Shown here: positions 43,488 to 56,039 of the stretch, one piece after another
Layout: each line of letters starts with the position of its first letter
Position numbering within the stretch: position 1 is the first letter of the stretch
From: Oscarella lobularis
Lineage: Eukaryota; Porifera; Homoscleromorpha; Homosclerophorida; Oscarellidae
Direction: 5' to 3'
Length of the DNA stretch: 64,000 nucleotides
Assembly (NCBI RefSeq): GCF_947507565.1
Contig: NC_089189.1
Span: 2,285,122-2,349,121 of the forward strand
Made by a program: the position numbers and the translations under genes
Notes under the pieces: generated by a model
Database searches by the model: none
What the model was told of the DNA's origin: nothing
What the model saw: the letters and a program-made list of their open reading frames with translations, nothing else

Positions 43488-46099
43488 ATGTTCAAAGCCA
43501 CCTCACCTCAGCCTCGATCGAGTCACGAAAGTGCGTTGATCGGCGATCAATTGCATCTCTTCGGCGGAAGAAAGGGAAAATATCCCAAATATTCATATTT
43601 CCCCCGCAACGAAATTTGGACGTGTAATGTCCAAGAAGAGAAGAAATGGATCCGCCGTATTGCCCAAGGAAAGAATATTCCTCCTTGCTTCGGAGCACAA
43701 TGCGTGGTCATCAATGGGATCATGTATTCGTACTGGGGATATAAGGAAGACGGGGATGAACTGGGAGAGGTGTTTGGTTTGGATCTGAAGAAAATGAAAT
43801 GGATCCAAGTAGCCACGCCCATCCATGGAAAGAAACCATGGCGACGCTACTACTGCTGTTTGTGGGCCATTGGAGGAAGAATGATCATGTTTGGGGGAAT
43901 CAGCCTAGACATTCCTCAAGATCGTCTCCAATCAGGAGCACAATTCGATGGGAGAGTGAATAATGAGATTTATGAATTTGTATTTGAAGAGGGAAGAGAA
44001 AAAGGTAAATTTCATGAATTGAGATCTGGGAATAATTGATATGTTGATGATTAGGATATTGGTTGGATGTTGAATTAAGTGGGAAAAGACCAAAACCACG
44101 TGGCGGTGCTGCCATGGAAACGATTGATCAACATCGAGGATTACTCCATGGAGGGTGGGATGGTGGGAAATCATTAGATGATGCATTTGTGATTGATTTG
44201 ACAGAAAAGGTAAATCCTAATTAGGTTTGGCAATAATTAATGAATTGTAATAGAAATGGATTTGCATCGATTTCCTTCCAAAACCATCCGCTCGACAATT
44301 TCACAGAATTTGTCGATTATCAAAAGAAGGATTCAAAGAAAGAAATTGCTTTCTTCTCATTGGCGGGTCTATCAAAGACAACGCTTCAGACCACGCCTAC
44401 ATTCTTGACTTTGACATGAGAAAATCTTACGCGGTACGAAATCAGAGCTATTGATATCAAATTGTGATCATTTTTATTGTAGTTTTACTTAAACCCGGAA
44501 ATAGCACCTATTGATAGTCACACTCTCCATTGCGTAGAGAATCGAGATGGATCTGCTCGGATCATTGTCACAGGGGGAGAAGACCGAGAAGAACAATTGA
44601 AAGAAATTCTGAATGAATTTACTCTCGGTATTGAAGAATGATGTTAAATCATATTTAATTTCCTTTCCAAGGTCCGTCAAACGAGTCGTACATGAAGATT
44701 GAAACTCAGATAATTCCTTCACCTCAATTGATATCAACAAAGCCTCAAAATGAATCACTTAACACTTGGAAATTTGAAAGAGAATTGGAAGAAATGAGGT
44801 GAGGGTTCCTGTATCTTTACTTAAACGATAATAATGAGATTATCTTTAGAATGGAATTGGCGAAACTTCAAGTTGAAAGGTTAATTGATAAATAAAAATT
44901 ACGTCACGTGATAATTGTATGTATGTAGAGCCCAATCTAATCAAGTCATACAAGAACAAAAAGGGAGACTTGAAGAACAAAGAAGACAATTTGAGGAAGA
45001 GAAAATACAAAAGCAAGTTAAATAAATCAATATAATTAATTTCGCGTTAGAATTCTTTTCGCAGAACAAGATTGGAGGCACGATACCAGTCTTTGGAAAA
45101 AGAGAGGTCTCGTCTTGTAGAACAAAGGCAAAAATGAATCAATAATTATATTGTCACGTGACTATTGCACTTGTAGAACCCTTTTGGAAGTATTGAACCA
45201 ATCTTTGGAAGAAGAGAAAATACGTCTTATAGAGCAAAGGCAAGGAATTGAAAGAAAAAGTAATAAATTTAGAATGTCTGTTTTAGACATGGGTTTGAGA
45301 CCCGTTGCAATTCTCTAAGGTGTTGCAAGAAATAGTGATTAACATCACGTGATGACTTTTTCTTCAGGACCAAAAATCACGATTTGGAAAGTGAAAAGGC
45401 AGACGCGACTCACACTTTTGAAGCTCAGAGGTTTTGTCATATTATCTTCTATCATGTGATGATAGAAAGTATTCTATTTGCAGAACTAAATTGGAAATTC
45501 AATGCAGAGATCTTCAGAAAGAGAACGCTCACCTAAAGTAAGACCTTCAGACCACAAAGTGATTTTCTATTGAGAAATAAACATATCTGATAACACGTTT
45601 TTAGAATTGAATTAAAAGCAGTCCGGGAATCTCACTGTCAACCGATTGATTCTCCTGCCACCAACCCTCAACGCAGTTCAATTGACCAGGGACCCCATGC
45701 AGCGCGTAAATATATTTTAATCTAATCATGATTTTAATAAATAAAAAATTATTTTTAAAAGGTTCTAATGCTTCAAGTGATAGAGAAGTTGATCGAAAAG
45801 TGACGGACGAAGAGCTTCAGCAATTGGCTCCAAAAGTCATTGACCAGTGGAAAGACGTTTCTCGTCGATTGCCAGGAGAGAAAGAGAGCGAGGCAGCGTT
45901 AGAAATGAAACACAGGAGCAATCCAAAAGAACTTGTCTACTCCATGCTCAATAGCTGGCACATTTGCAATGGTTCAGATGCAACTGTAAAGAGCATCTGT
46001 GAAGCTCTTCTAAAACGACCCGTCATTCATCGGCTTGCTGCAGAGGAAGTCTTTGGAGTAAGTGCTGTTAAAAAAGTTTTACGTGATTTGGGTTATTGA
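43488..46099 (+). CDS. Kelch - coiled coil - Death domain protein, copy 5
   Basis: Start MFKATSPQPR at ATG 43488. Kelch motifs: LHLFGG, a second motif with Trp (YSYWG in place of YSYGG) and a one-residue deletion before it (NIPPCF for NIPPPC), IMFGG, LLHGG, LLIGG, IVTGG. Coiled-coil exons match copy 4. In the exon NAHLK.. a substitution produces TAA, but the same change creates a strong donor AAA/GTAAGA at 45538, 21 nt upstream of the old donor and in the same phase, so splicing can remove the stop with loss of seven residues. Death exon: LAPKVIDQWKDVSRRLPGE, YSMLNSWHICNGSDATVKSI, HRLAAEEVFGVSAVKKVL, ending RDLGY. Probably functional, but it shows more wear in the propeller than its siblings. 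Confidence 0.8.
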
Positions 46100-46629
46100 T
46101 TAATTATTTTATTCTGTTCTTTTCCAATTTTTTTATTGTTCTACGCGATGCGCTGTACTTTTAACGAGGGTAGTTTAATTCATTCTGTCTTGTCTTTTAT
46201 CATTTTAGTACGTTTACGCGAAAATAAGAGTATCCGGGACGTCGATTACCCGTATAGCTCTTTTCGTTTTGGACGCGTATCTGCTCGTATCAAGGACATC
46301 GTACTTGATACGCTCTTCTGCGCTCATTCGAAGTTGCTCTGAGACCTTTCCTCTTCGTTCTCATGGGTTTCCGACGCGAGAAAAGGCTCGAATCGGATAT
46401 AAGAGTGGATTGAAAGCTTCCTACGACCGTACGATTCGCTGCGACGACGATACTATGCGTAATTAAGAATTATCTGTAGGCAACTGATGCCTCGCGAATG
46501 CTCTCCATCGCGTCGCCGAACATCTCCAAGCCAGAAGCACGATCGAAATAGTCGCAAGTAAGAAGAAGTGGTTTTTCGTTTCCAAGGGCTAGGCCAAGCT
46601 TCGCTTCGACGCCAATTTTATCGAGAATT

Positions 46630-47135
46630 CTTAACGGGGCGTGGTTAATCCTAATTCGTAACGGAAGTAGTGTAATTTTTGCCAAAATTCGACTCGAACC
46701 GAGCGTTTGACCTCGCAGAGTTATCAAACTCATAAAACACAATAGATTTAGCGCGTTTATTTGAAAATCGGCGAGGTCAGATTTTTTAGCATCCGTGAGC
46801 TATAGCACACGGTTTTTGCTCCAAAACCTCACGTCACAGAATTCCAATTCTTTTACGTAAAACGATAGATCTCAAGTATCTAGTCGACTCTACGGTCTCA
46901 AATTCGCCAACCGCGACGAAATTTTTTTATTTCGAAAGGGCGTGGCTAATTAAGGTGTACCGGAAGTGGGTCTTTTTAGCGTGAAATTTAACTCGTACGA
47001 ACTGTGTAACCTCGCGGGGTTGTTGTACTAATAAAGTAGTGTAAATCTAGGGAAATCCGCGAGGTCAAGTTTTTTAGCATTCGTGAACTATAGCACATGG
47101 TTTTTGAGAGGTTTGGGTCACCTCTTTGATTCTCA
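46630..47135. repeat. Internal direct repeat, two diverged units
   Basis: Units begin with GGGCGTGGTTAATC / GGGCGTGGCTAATTAAGG, continue with CGGAAGT and end with GAGGTCA(G/A)(A/G)TTTTTTAGCAT and CTATAGCACA(C/T)GGTTTTTG. The spacing is about 290 bp. The pair is conserved in copy B (52640-53115). It could be an old transposon-derived unit, but I see no terminal repeats. Confidence 0.7.
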
Positions 47136-47414
47136 TTATTTCTTTATGAAATAATGGGATTGGTTTCCTGTTTGATCTCGCGCTGCGAAATTGACGTCAC
47201 ACCTCTAATTTTTGTCTAAAAAATTGGCTTTTTTGTAGATAGTTCTATGTGAAAATGCATCAAGTCCCTCCTCCTCTTTCACAGTCCCTCCTCTCCCATA
47301 TCAAGGTAAATAACACATGCATTTAATTAGAATTCAAAATTCAATTTTTATTTTTTATTTTAGTTCTCTTTTCTCAATCAATCCGACGATATTTGTAGAT
47401 GACGTAGACGAAGC

Positions 47415-47650
47415 GATGACCCTTGGGACTTGGGTGAAAGTGTCCCTCCTTGTGGGCTGGAGGTTAATGAGCTCCTCCCTCCCTGGCAGCCGGAGGCTAA
47501 TCAGCTGTCCCCCTGGGGACTTGGGTTATAGTCTCCCTCCTTGAGGGCTGGAGGATAATCCGCTCTTCCCTGGGGACTTGGGTTATAGTCTCCCTCCTTG
47601 GGGGCTGGAGGTCAATGTGCCTTTCCCCCTCTGGACTTGGGTTAAAGTCC
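47415..47650. repeat. Minisatellite, unit about 62 bp
   Basis: Three to four units with GGGGACTTGGGTTATAGTC and TCCCTCCTTG.GGGCTGGAGG. A shorter array of the same unit lies at about 53430-53590. Confidence 0.8.
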
Positions 47651-47984
47651 ACTGTGGAGACTGCAGTCTCAGTCTCTCACTGGAGCGGCGGCGCAGGGAG
47701 GGACAACGACAAGGAGGAGGAGGAGAAGGAAGGAGAGACGGGAGAGAACGTTTTTGAAATTTTATTTTGTGCATCCGGGATATTTTCAATAAAAATTTTA
47801 ACATGACTTTAGCCACATTTCCGAGAATGTGTACGTGTACGTGCGCGCGCGTTCCTAAGCTAAAGTGCGCGCGCTGCTTTCGTCTCCATACCCTGGAGAT
47901 CGAAAGCCTCCTATATCTATGTACAAAATTTCATGCACTATAAAAAAGAATTTAAGAAAAGCGCAATGATGTTCCCTTTTCGTG

Positions 47985-48260
47985 TTCGTTGAGTAGCTTG
48001 GCATTGCCTCTGCATCCTTGCTTCTTCCGCTTCACAGGCTAATTAAAATACATCAATAATACACAATCATCATATATGTAAATATTTTTAAACCTTTTTC
48101 TGTTTGCTTCCGCTTGAGCCTTGCATGGAAGGAAGTCCAGCTGCAGAACATTATTTTTGAATATTTCAATTTAAAGTTCATTGATTTACCTGTGTGCAAA
48201 CGTTTCTCTATATCAATAACTGATAGACATTCGACGCCTATTCATCTCCATAATTTTTAA
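47985..48260 (-). pseudogene. GTF2E2 3' exon remnants, copy c
   Basis: The reverse complement of 48001-48045 (AGCCTGTGAAGCGGAAGAAG, then CAGAGGCAATGC) matches the KPRKQRRRGNAK exon at 4438-4500. 48090-48250 matches the exon with GIASMQ and the preceding intron. Substitutions and indels make it non-functional. In ancestral orientation this is the far end of a GTF2E2 plus Kelch block, consistent with the Kelch gene at 49499. Confidence 0.8.
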
Positions 48261-48850
48261 AAGTCTAAAACATTAAAAGTTTGGACGAGGAAAGAGAGAT
48301 TCGGCTCAAACACCCATTGGGGGCCCCTTTTCCACGCTGATAGCACAAAACGACGCCAATCAATTCAAACAAAATAAAAGAACCCGTTTAGCGAAAATAT
48401 GAATTATATCTTGATTCGTTGACAGAGGGTAGACTACGATCAGTTTTCTTGACTAATTGACTTCAGTCGAGTACAAAAACGTGGACTAATACTACAAAAA
48501 GTCTCTTCCAAACGACGATTGGGAGGTAGGACGTACGGTACCCCCATTAGAAGGACCCCCTAATACAACGAGCCAGTAGAACGTACCTTGTATACTGCTT
48601 CATTGTACTGTGACCGTAGAGACGATGTAGAAGCGATCCTACTTCTATCCTTCGCGTGAATATTCCTAAGAGAGAAGACTAAAACGACGTGTAGACTAAA
48701 TTATAGAGTTAATTCGATTGGAAAAACGTGGTCTACTAAACACGGCCCTTCCTAAACTCTCTATAAGCGACGAGTCCGCGAAACGTACCTTAAATGCTAC
48801 TTGATTGTTCAGTGAACGTAGAGGTGATGCCGAATCGCTCCTTCTGCTGT

Positions 48851-49498
48851 TTTTTGGCGATCGACTTTTTCAAATATGGCGGCGAATATGCGCCACTGCT
48901 GTCATATCTAAGAGAGACGACTAAAATGACATTTACAACTGCTCATATTAGAGAGAAAAGATTCTACGTCGAAGGAACGAGACTGTTAGGGAGGAGGGAA
49001 GAGAGATTCGGCTCGAACACCCATTGAGGGGCCCCACACCTCGATTAGAGAAAACCAGACGCCAATGAATTTAAAAAAAACAATCTTACCACTAGGATGC
49101 GAGAAAAATAGGAAGGAACTCGCTCTGCGGCGCTTGAACAGTGAAAAAAATGACGCATAAATCACGTGAACGTTATTAATCCACTGATCTCATTTTTTCT
49201 CCGCTACTTCTGCACAAAATAGAATATGGAAATCGTCGTCACTGTCGCCGGTGCTTCCTGATTCGTTTCACGGAAAGGAATCCTTTTTTGTTTTTTATAC
49301 GGGCCTTCAAAGTCTTTGATCGTTTCTTGCCGTTTCTCGTTTCGTACAGCAAAAAAAGCTGGTAAGAATGCTGAATAATTTACTCTTTATATAAGTGACA
49401 GTAATAATTTCCTTTTTTGACAAATATTTCGTGCCGTGATCGCAAAATTTTCTTTCATCTAGGCAAAGAAACGTCACTCGAAGTTGCTCAACGACGAA
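48851..49498. other. Intergenic, no gene seen
   Basis: It contains AT-rich sequence and, at 49290-49490, a diverged version of the Kelch-gene leader (TTATACGGGC, GTTTCTCGTTTCG) whose opposite-strand GTF2E2 exon has been lost. Confidence 0.55.
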
Positions 49499-52107
49499 AT
49501 GACCCAATCAGCATCACCTGAACCTCGATTTTCCCACGAAAGTGCATTGATCGGCGATCAATTGCATCTCTTCGGTGGAAGAACTGCGAAGAGACCCAAT
49601 TATAATTATTATTTCCCGCGCAACGAAATTTGGACATGTAACGTCCAAGAAGAAAAGAAATGGATCCGTCGTATTGCCGAAGGAAAGAATATTCCTCCTC
49701 CTTGCTACGGAGCACAATGTGTGGTCATCAATGGGATCATGTATTCGTACGGGGGAGAGAAGGAAGACGGAGGTATTCTGGGAGTGGTGTTTGGTTTGGA
49801 TCCGAAGAAAATGAAATGGATCCAAGTAGCCACGCCCATCCATGGAAAGAAACCATGGCAACGCTACTACTGCTGTTTGTGGGCCATTGGAGGAAGAATG
49901 ATTATGTTTGGGGGAAGGAGCAATTCCATTCCTCAAGATCGTCTCCAATTAGGAGCACAATTCAATGGGAAAGTGAATAATGAGATTTATGAATTTGTAT
50001 TTGAGGAGGGAAGAGAAAAAGGTAAATTGCATTAGTTGAAATCTGGGAATAATTAAAATGTTGATGATTAGGATATTGGTTGGATGTTGAATTAAGTGGA
50101 GAAAGACCAAAACCACGTGAAGGTGCCGCCATGGAAACGATTGATCAACATCGAGGATTACTCCATGGAGGGTACGGTGGATTGAAATTATTAGTTGATG
50201 CATTTGTGATTGATTTGAGAGACAAGGTAAATCCTAATTATGTTTGGCAATACCTAATAAATTGTAATAGAAATGGATTTGCATCGATTTCCTTCCAAAA
50301 CCATCCGCTCGAAGGGGTCACGGAATTTGTCGATTATCAAAACAAGGATTCAAAGAAAGAATTTGCTTTCTTCTCATTGGCGGGTATATCCGAGACATGG
50401 CTTCAGACCACGCCTACATTATTGACTTTGACAAAAGAAAATCATACGCGGTACGAAATCAGAGATATTGATATCAATTTGAGATCAATTTTATTAGTTT
50501 CACCTAAACCCGGAAATAGCACCTATTCTTCATCACACTCTCCATTGCGTAGAGAATCGAGATGGATCTGCTCGAATCATCGTCGCAGGGGGAAAAGACC
50601 TAGATTACAAATTGAAAGAAATTCTGAATGAATTTACTCTTGGTATTGAAGAATGATGTTAAAATCATATTTAATTTCTTTTTCTGGGTCTAGGTCCGTC
50701 AAACGAGTTGTACATGAAGATTGAAACTCAGATACTTACTTCCGTAAAATTGATATCAACAGGACCAGAAAATGAATCACCTCACTCTCGGGAACTTGAA
50801 AGAGAATTGGAAGAAATGAGGCAAGGGTTTCTGTATTTCTTTTTCTAAAGATGATAGTTACCTTTAGAATGGAAGTGGCGAAACTTCGAGATAAAGGGTT
50901 AAAAAGATCAATAACAATTGCGTCACGTGACATCTGCAAATATGTAGAGCCCAATCTCATCAAGTCATAGAAGAACAAATAAGACAATTTGAGGAAGAGA
51001 GAATGCAAAAGCAAGTTAAATAAATCAATATAATTAATTTCGTGTGAGAATCCTTTTCGCAGAACAAGATTGGAAGCACAATTCCAGTCTTCAGAAGAAG
51101 AGAGATCTCGTCTTGCAGAACAAAGGCAAAAATGAGTCAATAATAATATTGTCACGTGACTATTGCACTTGTAGAGCCAAGTTGGAAGTAAGAACTAAAT
51201 CTTTGGAAGAAGAGAGAATACATCTTATTGAGCAAAGGCAAGGAATTTAAAGAAAAACATATAACTTAAGGAAATATCTGTTTTAGAAGTGGGTTAGAGA
51301 CCCGTTGCAATTCTCTAAGGTATTGCGAGAAATATTGATGAACATCACGTGTTGACATTTTTCTTCAGATCCAAAAATCGTGATTTGGAAAGTGAAAAGA
51401 CAGACGTGACTCACGCGTTCGAAGCTCAGAGGTTTAGTCGTATTATCTTCTGTCATGTGATGATAGATAGATAGCATTCTTGTTGCAGAACTAAATTGGA
51501 AATTCAGTGCAGAGATCTTCAGAAAGAAATTGTTCATCTAAAGGAAGACCTTCAGACCACAAAGTGAATTTCTATCAATAAATAAATAAACATATCTGAT
51601 TACACGTTTTTAGAATTGAATTAAAAGCAGTCCGGGAATCTCACCGTCAACTCATCGAATCTCTTGCCACCAACCCTGAGCGCAGTTCCATTGACCAGGG
51701 ACTCCATGCAGCGCGTAAATATATTTTAATCTAATCATGATTTCAATAAATTAATTTTATTTTTAAAAGGTTCCAATGCTTCAAGCGATAGAGAAGTTGA
51801 TCGAAAAGTGACGGACGAAGAACTTCAGAACTTGGCTCCACAACTAATTGACCGGTGGAAAGACGTTGCTCGTCGATTGCCCGGAGAGAAAGAAAGCGAG
51901 GCAGCATTAGAGATGAAGCACAGGAGCAATCCAAAAGAACTTGTCTACTCCATGCTCCACAACTGGCACATTCTCAATGGCTCAGATGCAACTGTAAAGA
52001 GCATCTGTAAAGCTCTTCTAAAACGACCCGTCATTCATCGGCTTGCTGCAGAGGAGATCTTTGGAGTAAGTGCTGTTAAAAAAGTTTTACGTGATTTGGA
52101 TTATTGA
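49499..52107 (+). CDS. Kelch - coiled coil - Death domain protein, copy 6
   Basis: Start MTQSASPEPR at ATG 49499. Kelch motifs LHLFGG, YSYGG, MIMFGG, LLHGG, LLIGG, IIVAGG. The middle exon has PSARRGHGICRLSKQGFKER followed by DHAYIIDFDKRKSYA. The linker PSNELYMKIETQI leads to a coiled-coil series similar to copies 4 and 5 (RELERELEEMR, TRLEAQFQSSEEERSRLAEQ, TKLEIQCRDLQKEIVHL). Death exon: LAPQLIDRWKDVARRLPGE, YSMLHNWHILNGSDATVKSI, HRLAAEEIFGVSAVKKVL, ending RDLDY. Its frame is open through the splice sites I followed. It is the last gene of the family in this window. Confidence 0.85.
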
Positions 52108-53429
52108 TTAATTATTTCATTCTATCCTTTTCCAATTTTTTTATTGTTACGCGATGCGCTGTAGTTTTAACGGGGTCAGTCTCATTCATTTTGCCTTGTC
52201 TTTTATCATTTTTGTACTTTTAGCGAGAATTCTTGTATCCGGGACGTCGATTACCCGTATAGCTCTTTTCGTTTTGGACGCGTATCTGCTCGTATCAAGG
52301 ACATCGTACTTGATACGCTCTTCTGCGCTCATTCGAAGTTGCTCTGAGACCTTTCCTCGTCGTTCTCATGGGTTTTCGACGCGAGAAAAGGCTCGAATCG
52401 GATATAAGAGTGGATTGAAAGCCTCCTACGGTACGAATCGCTGCGACGACGATACTATGCGTAATTAAGAATTATCTGTAGGCAACTGATGCCTCGCGAA
52501 TGCTCTCCATCGCGTCGCCGAACATCTCCAAGCCAGAAGCACGATCAAAATAGTCGAAAGTAAGAAGAAGTGGTTTTTCGTTTCCAAGGGCTCATAGAAC
52601 TAGGCCAAGCTTCGCTTCGACGCCAATTTTAGCGAGAATTCTTAACGGGGCGTGGTTAATCCTAATTCGTAACGGAAGTAGTGTAATTTTGGCCAAAATT
52701 CGACTCGAACCGAGCGTTTGACCTCGCAGAGTTATCAAACTCATAAAAAACAATAGCTTTAGCGCGTTTATTTGAAAATCGGCGAGGTCAGATTTTTTAG
52801 CATCCGTGAGCTATAGCACACGGTTTTTGCTCCAAAACCTCACGTCACAGAATTCCGATTTTTTTACATAAAACGATAGATCTCAAGTATCTAGTCGACT
52901 CTACGGTGTCAAATTCGCAAACCGCGACAAAAAATTTTTATTTCGAAAGGGCGTGGCTAATTAAGGTGTACCGGAAGTGGGTCTTTTTAGTGTTAAATTT
53001 AACCCGTACGAACTGTGTAACCTCGCAGGGTTGTTGTACTAATAAAGTAGTGTAGATCTAGGGAAATCCGCGAGATCAAGTTTTTTAGCATTCATGAACT
53101 ATAGCACATGGTTTTTGAGAGGTTTGGGTCACCTCTTTGATTCTCATTATTTCTTTATGAAATAATGGGGATTGGTTTCCTGTTTGATCTCGCGCTGCAA
53201 AATTGACGTCACACCTCAAATTTTGTTGGCTTTTTTGTAGATAGTTATATGTGAAGATGCATCAAGTCCCTCCTCCTCTTTCACAGTCTTCCCTCTCCCA
53301 TATCAAGGTAAATAAATAACACATGCATTGAATTAGAATTCAAAATTCAAATTTTAGTTTTTATTTTAGTTCTCTCCTCTCAATCAATCCGACGATGTTT
53401 GTATGCATAAAGAAGATGACGTAGACGAA

Positions 53430-53590
53430 GCGATGACCCTGGGGACTTGGGATAAAGTCTCGCTCCTTGAGGGCTGGAGGATAATCCGCTCTTCCCTGGG
53501 GACTTGGGTTATAGTCTCCCTCCTTGGGGGCTGGAGGTTAATGTGCCTTTCTCCCTCTGGACTTGGGTTAAAGTCCACTGTGGAGACTGC
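53430..53590. repeat. Minisatellite, shorter array of the 62-bp unit
   Basis: Two to three units carrying GGGGACTTGGG and GGGCTGGAGG. The minus ORF across it (RRETITQVPREER) is generated by the repeat. Confidence 0.75.
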
Positions 53591-53884
53591 AGTCTCAGTC
53601 TCTCACTGGAGCGGCGGCACAGGGACAACGACAAGGAGGAGGAGGGAGGAGAGACGGGAGAGGACGTTTTTAAAATTTTATTTTGGACATACGGGATATT
53701 TTTAATAAAAAATTTTAACATCACTTTAGCTACATTTGCGAGAATGTGTACGCGCGCGCGCGTTCCTAAGCTAAAGTGCGCCCTGCTGCTTTCGTCTCCA
53801 TACCCTGGAGATCGAAAGCCTCCTATATCTATGTACTAAATTTCATGCACTATAAAAAAGAATAACAAAAAGAGCGATGATGTT

Positions 53885-54150
53885 CCCTTTTTGTGTTCGT
53901 TGAGCAACTTGGCATTGCCTCTGCGTCCTTGCTTCTTCTGCTTCACAGGCTAATTAAAATACATCAATAATACACAATCATTATATATGTAAATATTTTT
54001 AAACCTTTTTCTGCATGTTTCCGCTTGAGCCTTGCATGGAAGGAAGTCCAGCTACAGAACATTACTTTTGAATAATTCAATTTAAAGTTCATTGATTTAC
54101 CTGTGTGCAAATGTTAATCTATATCAATCAATATCTGATAGACATTTGAC
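53885..54150 (-). pseudogene. GTF2E2 3' exon remnants, copy d
   Basis: Counterpart of the remnants at 48 kb, with the same matches to the KPRKQRRRGNAK and GIASMQ exons plus further indels. Confidence 0.78.
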
Positions 54151-55057
54151 GCTTATTCATCTCCATCATTTTCGAAAGTCTAAACATTGTAATTTTTCAC
54201 GAGAGAAGAGAGATTCGGCTCAAACACCCATTGGGGGGCTCCTGCCACGCTGATAGCACAATACGACGCTAATCAATTCAAACAAAACAAAAGAACCCGT
54301 TTAGTGAAAACATGAATTATATCTTGATTCGTTGAGAGAGATATTCTACATGTAGACTACAATCGGTTTTCTTGACTAATAGAGTTCAGTCAAGTAGAAA
54401 AATGTGGGCTAATACAACAAAAAGGCTCTCCCAAAAGAGGATTGAGAGGTACGCGTACTGTACCCCCATTAGGGGACCCCCTAATACGACGAGTCAGTAG
54501 AACGTACCTTGTATACTGCTTCATTGTGCTGTGACCGTAGAGACGATGTCGAAGCGATCCTACTTCTGTTTTTCGCCGTTCCACGCGCCACGTGGTCATA
54601 CCTAAAGAGAGAAGACTAAAACAAAGTGAAGAAGTACTCGTATAGTATGGAAACGTCACTCCTAATGAAAATAGTCGGCTTTTGACCTATTCTCCTAGGC
54701 TAGCAATTTGATATATCACATTGACTGCAATGGAATACACGCCAGATTCCGGGAAAGAGCGATTAGAAAGGCCCGGTTCTGATTGGCTGATCCGGACATA
54801 AGTGGATTACCTTAGATTCATACAAACGCCCCCTCAAACTCTCCGGAACGCACTTTCCTACGCAACCTACTCCCAAGCAGCATGTCATTGACCCTGAGAA
54901 GAGTTCTCAAGCCCAAAGAGATACTGCACCCCACACTACGAAGTCCCCGCGTGTCACCTATTAAATATGGCCACAGGTTATACCTCTGTTGTGCATTCTG
55001 ATCGCTGGATGTCCAGGCGGAATCTTCTGCTTCAGTTCTACACCCACACGAAGCAGC

Positions 55058-55086
55058 TTCTTCTCTTCTTCTTCTTCTTCTTCTTC
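55058..55086. repeat. CTT microsatellite
   Basis: CTTCTTCTTCTTCTTC run in otherwise unannotated sequence (54560-55330). Confidence 0.9.
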
Positions 55087-55329
55087 ATCGGTGTCACTTC
55101 ACTGTCTTCAATTCATAATATAGAAACTAATTAAATAAAATTATTTATTGAAATTTCAAGTTTCCTAATTATATTGCGATTGTTTCGCACAAAGACATCC
55201 ACTGTGAAAGCGAACCTTATGGGTTCAGTCTGGACGTTCAAACACGTCGATTAAATTATAGAGTTAATTCGATTGGATAAACTCTCTATAAGAGGGACCA
55301 CCTTACGCGACGAGTCCGTGAAACGTACC

Positions 55330-55761
55330 TTAAATGCTACTTGATTGTTCAGTGAGCGTAGAGGTGATGCCGAATCGCTCAATGACGATCGCAAATTCGC
55401 AAAACGCGTCAAACTTCACTAGAACGTCCTTCTTCGACAGACTCCAGACGCGATACCGTTCTAACAAAGAGAGAGAAGGAGAAAATCGAGTGAGGCCCCC
55501 TTTGGGGAACACAAAGCCTACCGCCGCACTGTTCCAATATTGCACGGTTTCGCCGAAATTGAGCGTGAGTTCTCGATCGCTTCGCGCTTCGTAGTTGTAG
55601 ATCACTGCAAAAAACGAGATCAGCGACGTCCGGGTGAAGGGATCGTCTTTTTCGTCGCGAAAAACGGGCTCCCGATCGCCCGTACGCTTACTGACGCCGT
55701 ATTTGCATTCGTCGTCGGCTCCCACGCCGTCATCGTCGTCGAAAACGGTCGATTTCTTCGT
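55330..55761 (-). pseudogene. DOCK-like N-terminal SH3 fragment
   Basis: Minus-strand exons joined at GT/AG give STVFDDDDGVGADDECKYGV, then MIYNYEARSDRELTLNFGET and VQYWN, then RYRVWSLSKKDVLVKFDAF. KYGV.IYNYEA..ELTL..GETV followed by YR.WSLSKK resembles the N-terminal SH3 of DOCK1/2/5-type Rac exchange factors (KYGVAIYNYDA..ELSL). The frame then ends at a stop (55330-55332) without the rest of the SH3 or any DOCK body. A possible 5' exon lies at about 55921-55770 (MANNASW). The tail of this exon recurs at about 48790, 48590 and 54510. It could be a truncated duplicate or the start of a novel short SH3 protein. Confidence 0.45.
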
Positions 55762-56039
55762 CTACGCGACGCCTCGTTCTTCTTTGGATCACGTGTTTGT
55801 TCCTCGATGTACGGGCGTTCGACGACAGCTTCGGCGAAAAGGCGATCTGCGATAATCGACGCGAAATGTACGATGGAACCGTGAAAAAGAAGGACGACGA
55901 CCACGAGGCATTGTTCGCCATCTTGAACTCGACGCGTGAAATATTGCATCATTTCCTGCCAAAAATAGAAATGCTGACTACGATTATGATGTAACTTCCG
56001 GTGTCTAACGGTATTGAAAATTCGCACCTAATCGAAAGA

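Larger units (their letters stand above)
46100..48850. repeat. Segmental duplication, copy A (pair with 52108-54560)
   Basis: Death-gene 3' flank, a block of GGGGCGTGGTTAATC-type sequence, a minisatellite, GTF2E2 3' exon remnants and further flank appear in the same order in the two copies at high similarity. No intact gene seen. The minus ORF at 46470-46742 is not conserved in copy B and runs through repeat sequence. Confidence 0.85.
52108..54560. repeat. Segmental duplication, copy B
   Basis: Repeats 46100-48650 in the same order, including the direct-repeat pair (52640-53115), a shortened minisatellite and GTF2E2 remnants. Here no Kelch gene follows. No intact gene seen. Confidence 0.85.

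Noticed and set aside
46470..46742. Minus-strand ORF of 90 codons.
   Set aside because: It runs through the duplicated GGGCGTGG unit and is not maintained in the second copy near 52.5 kb.
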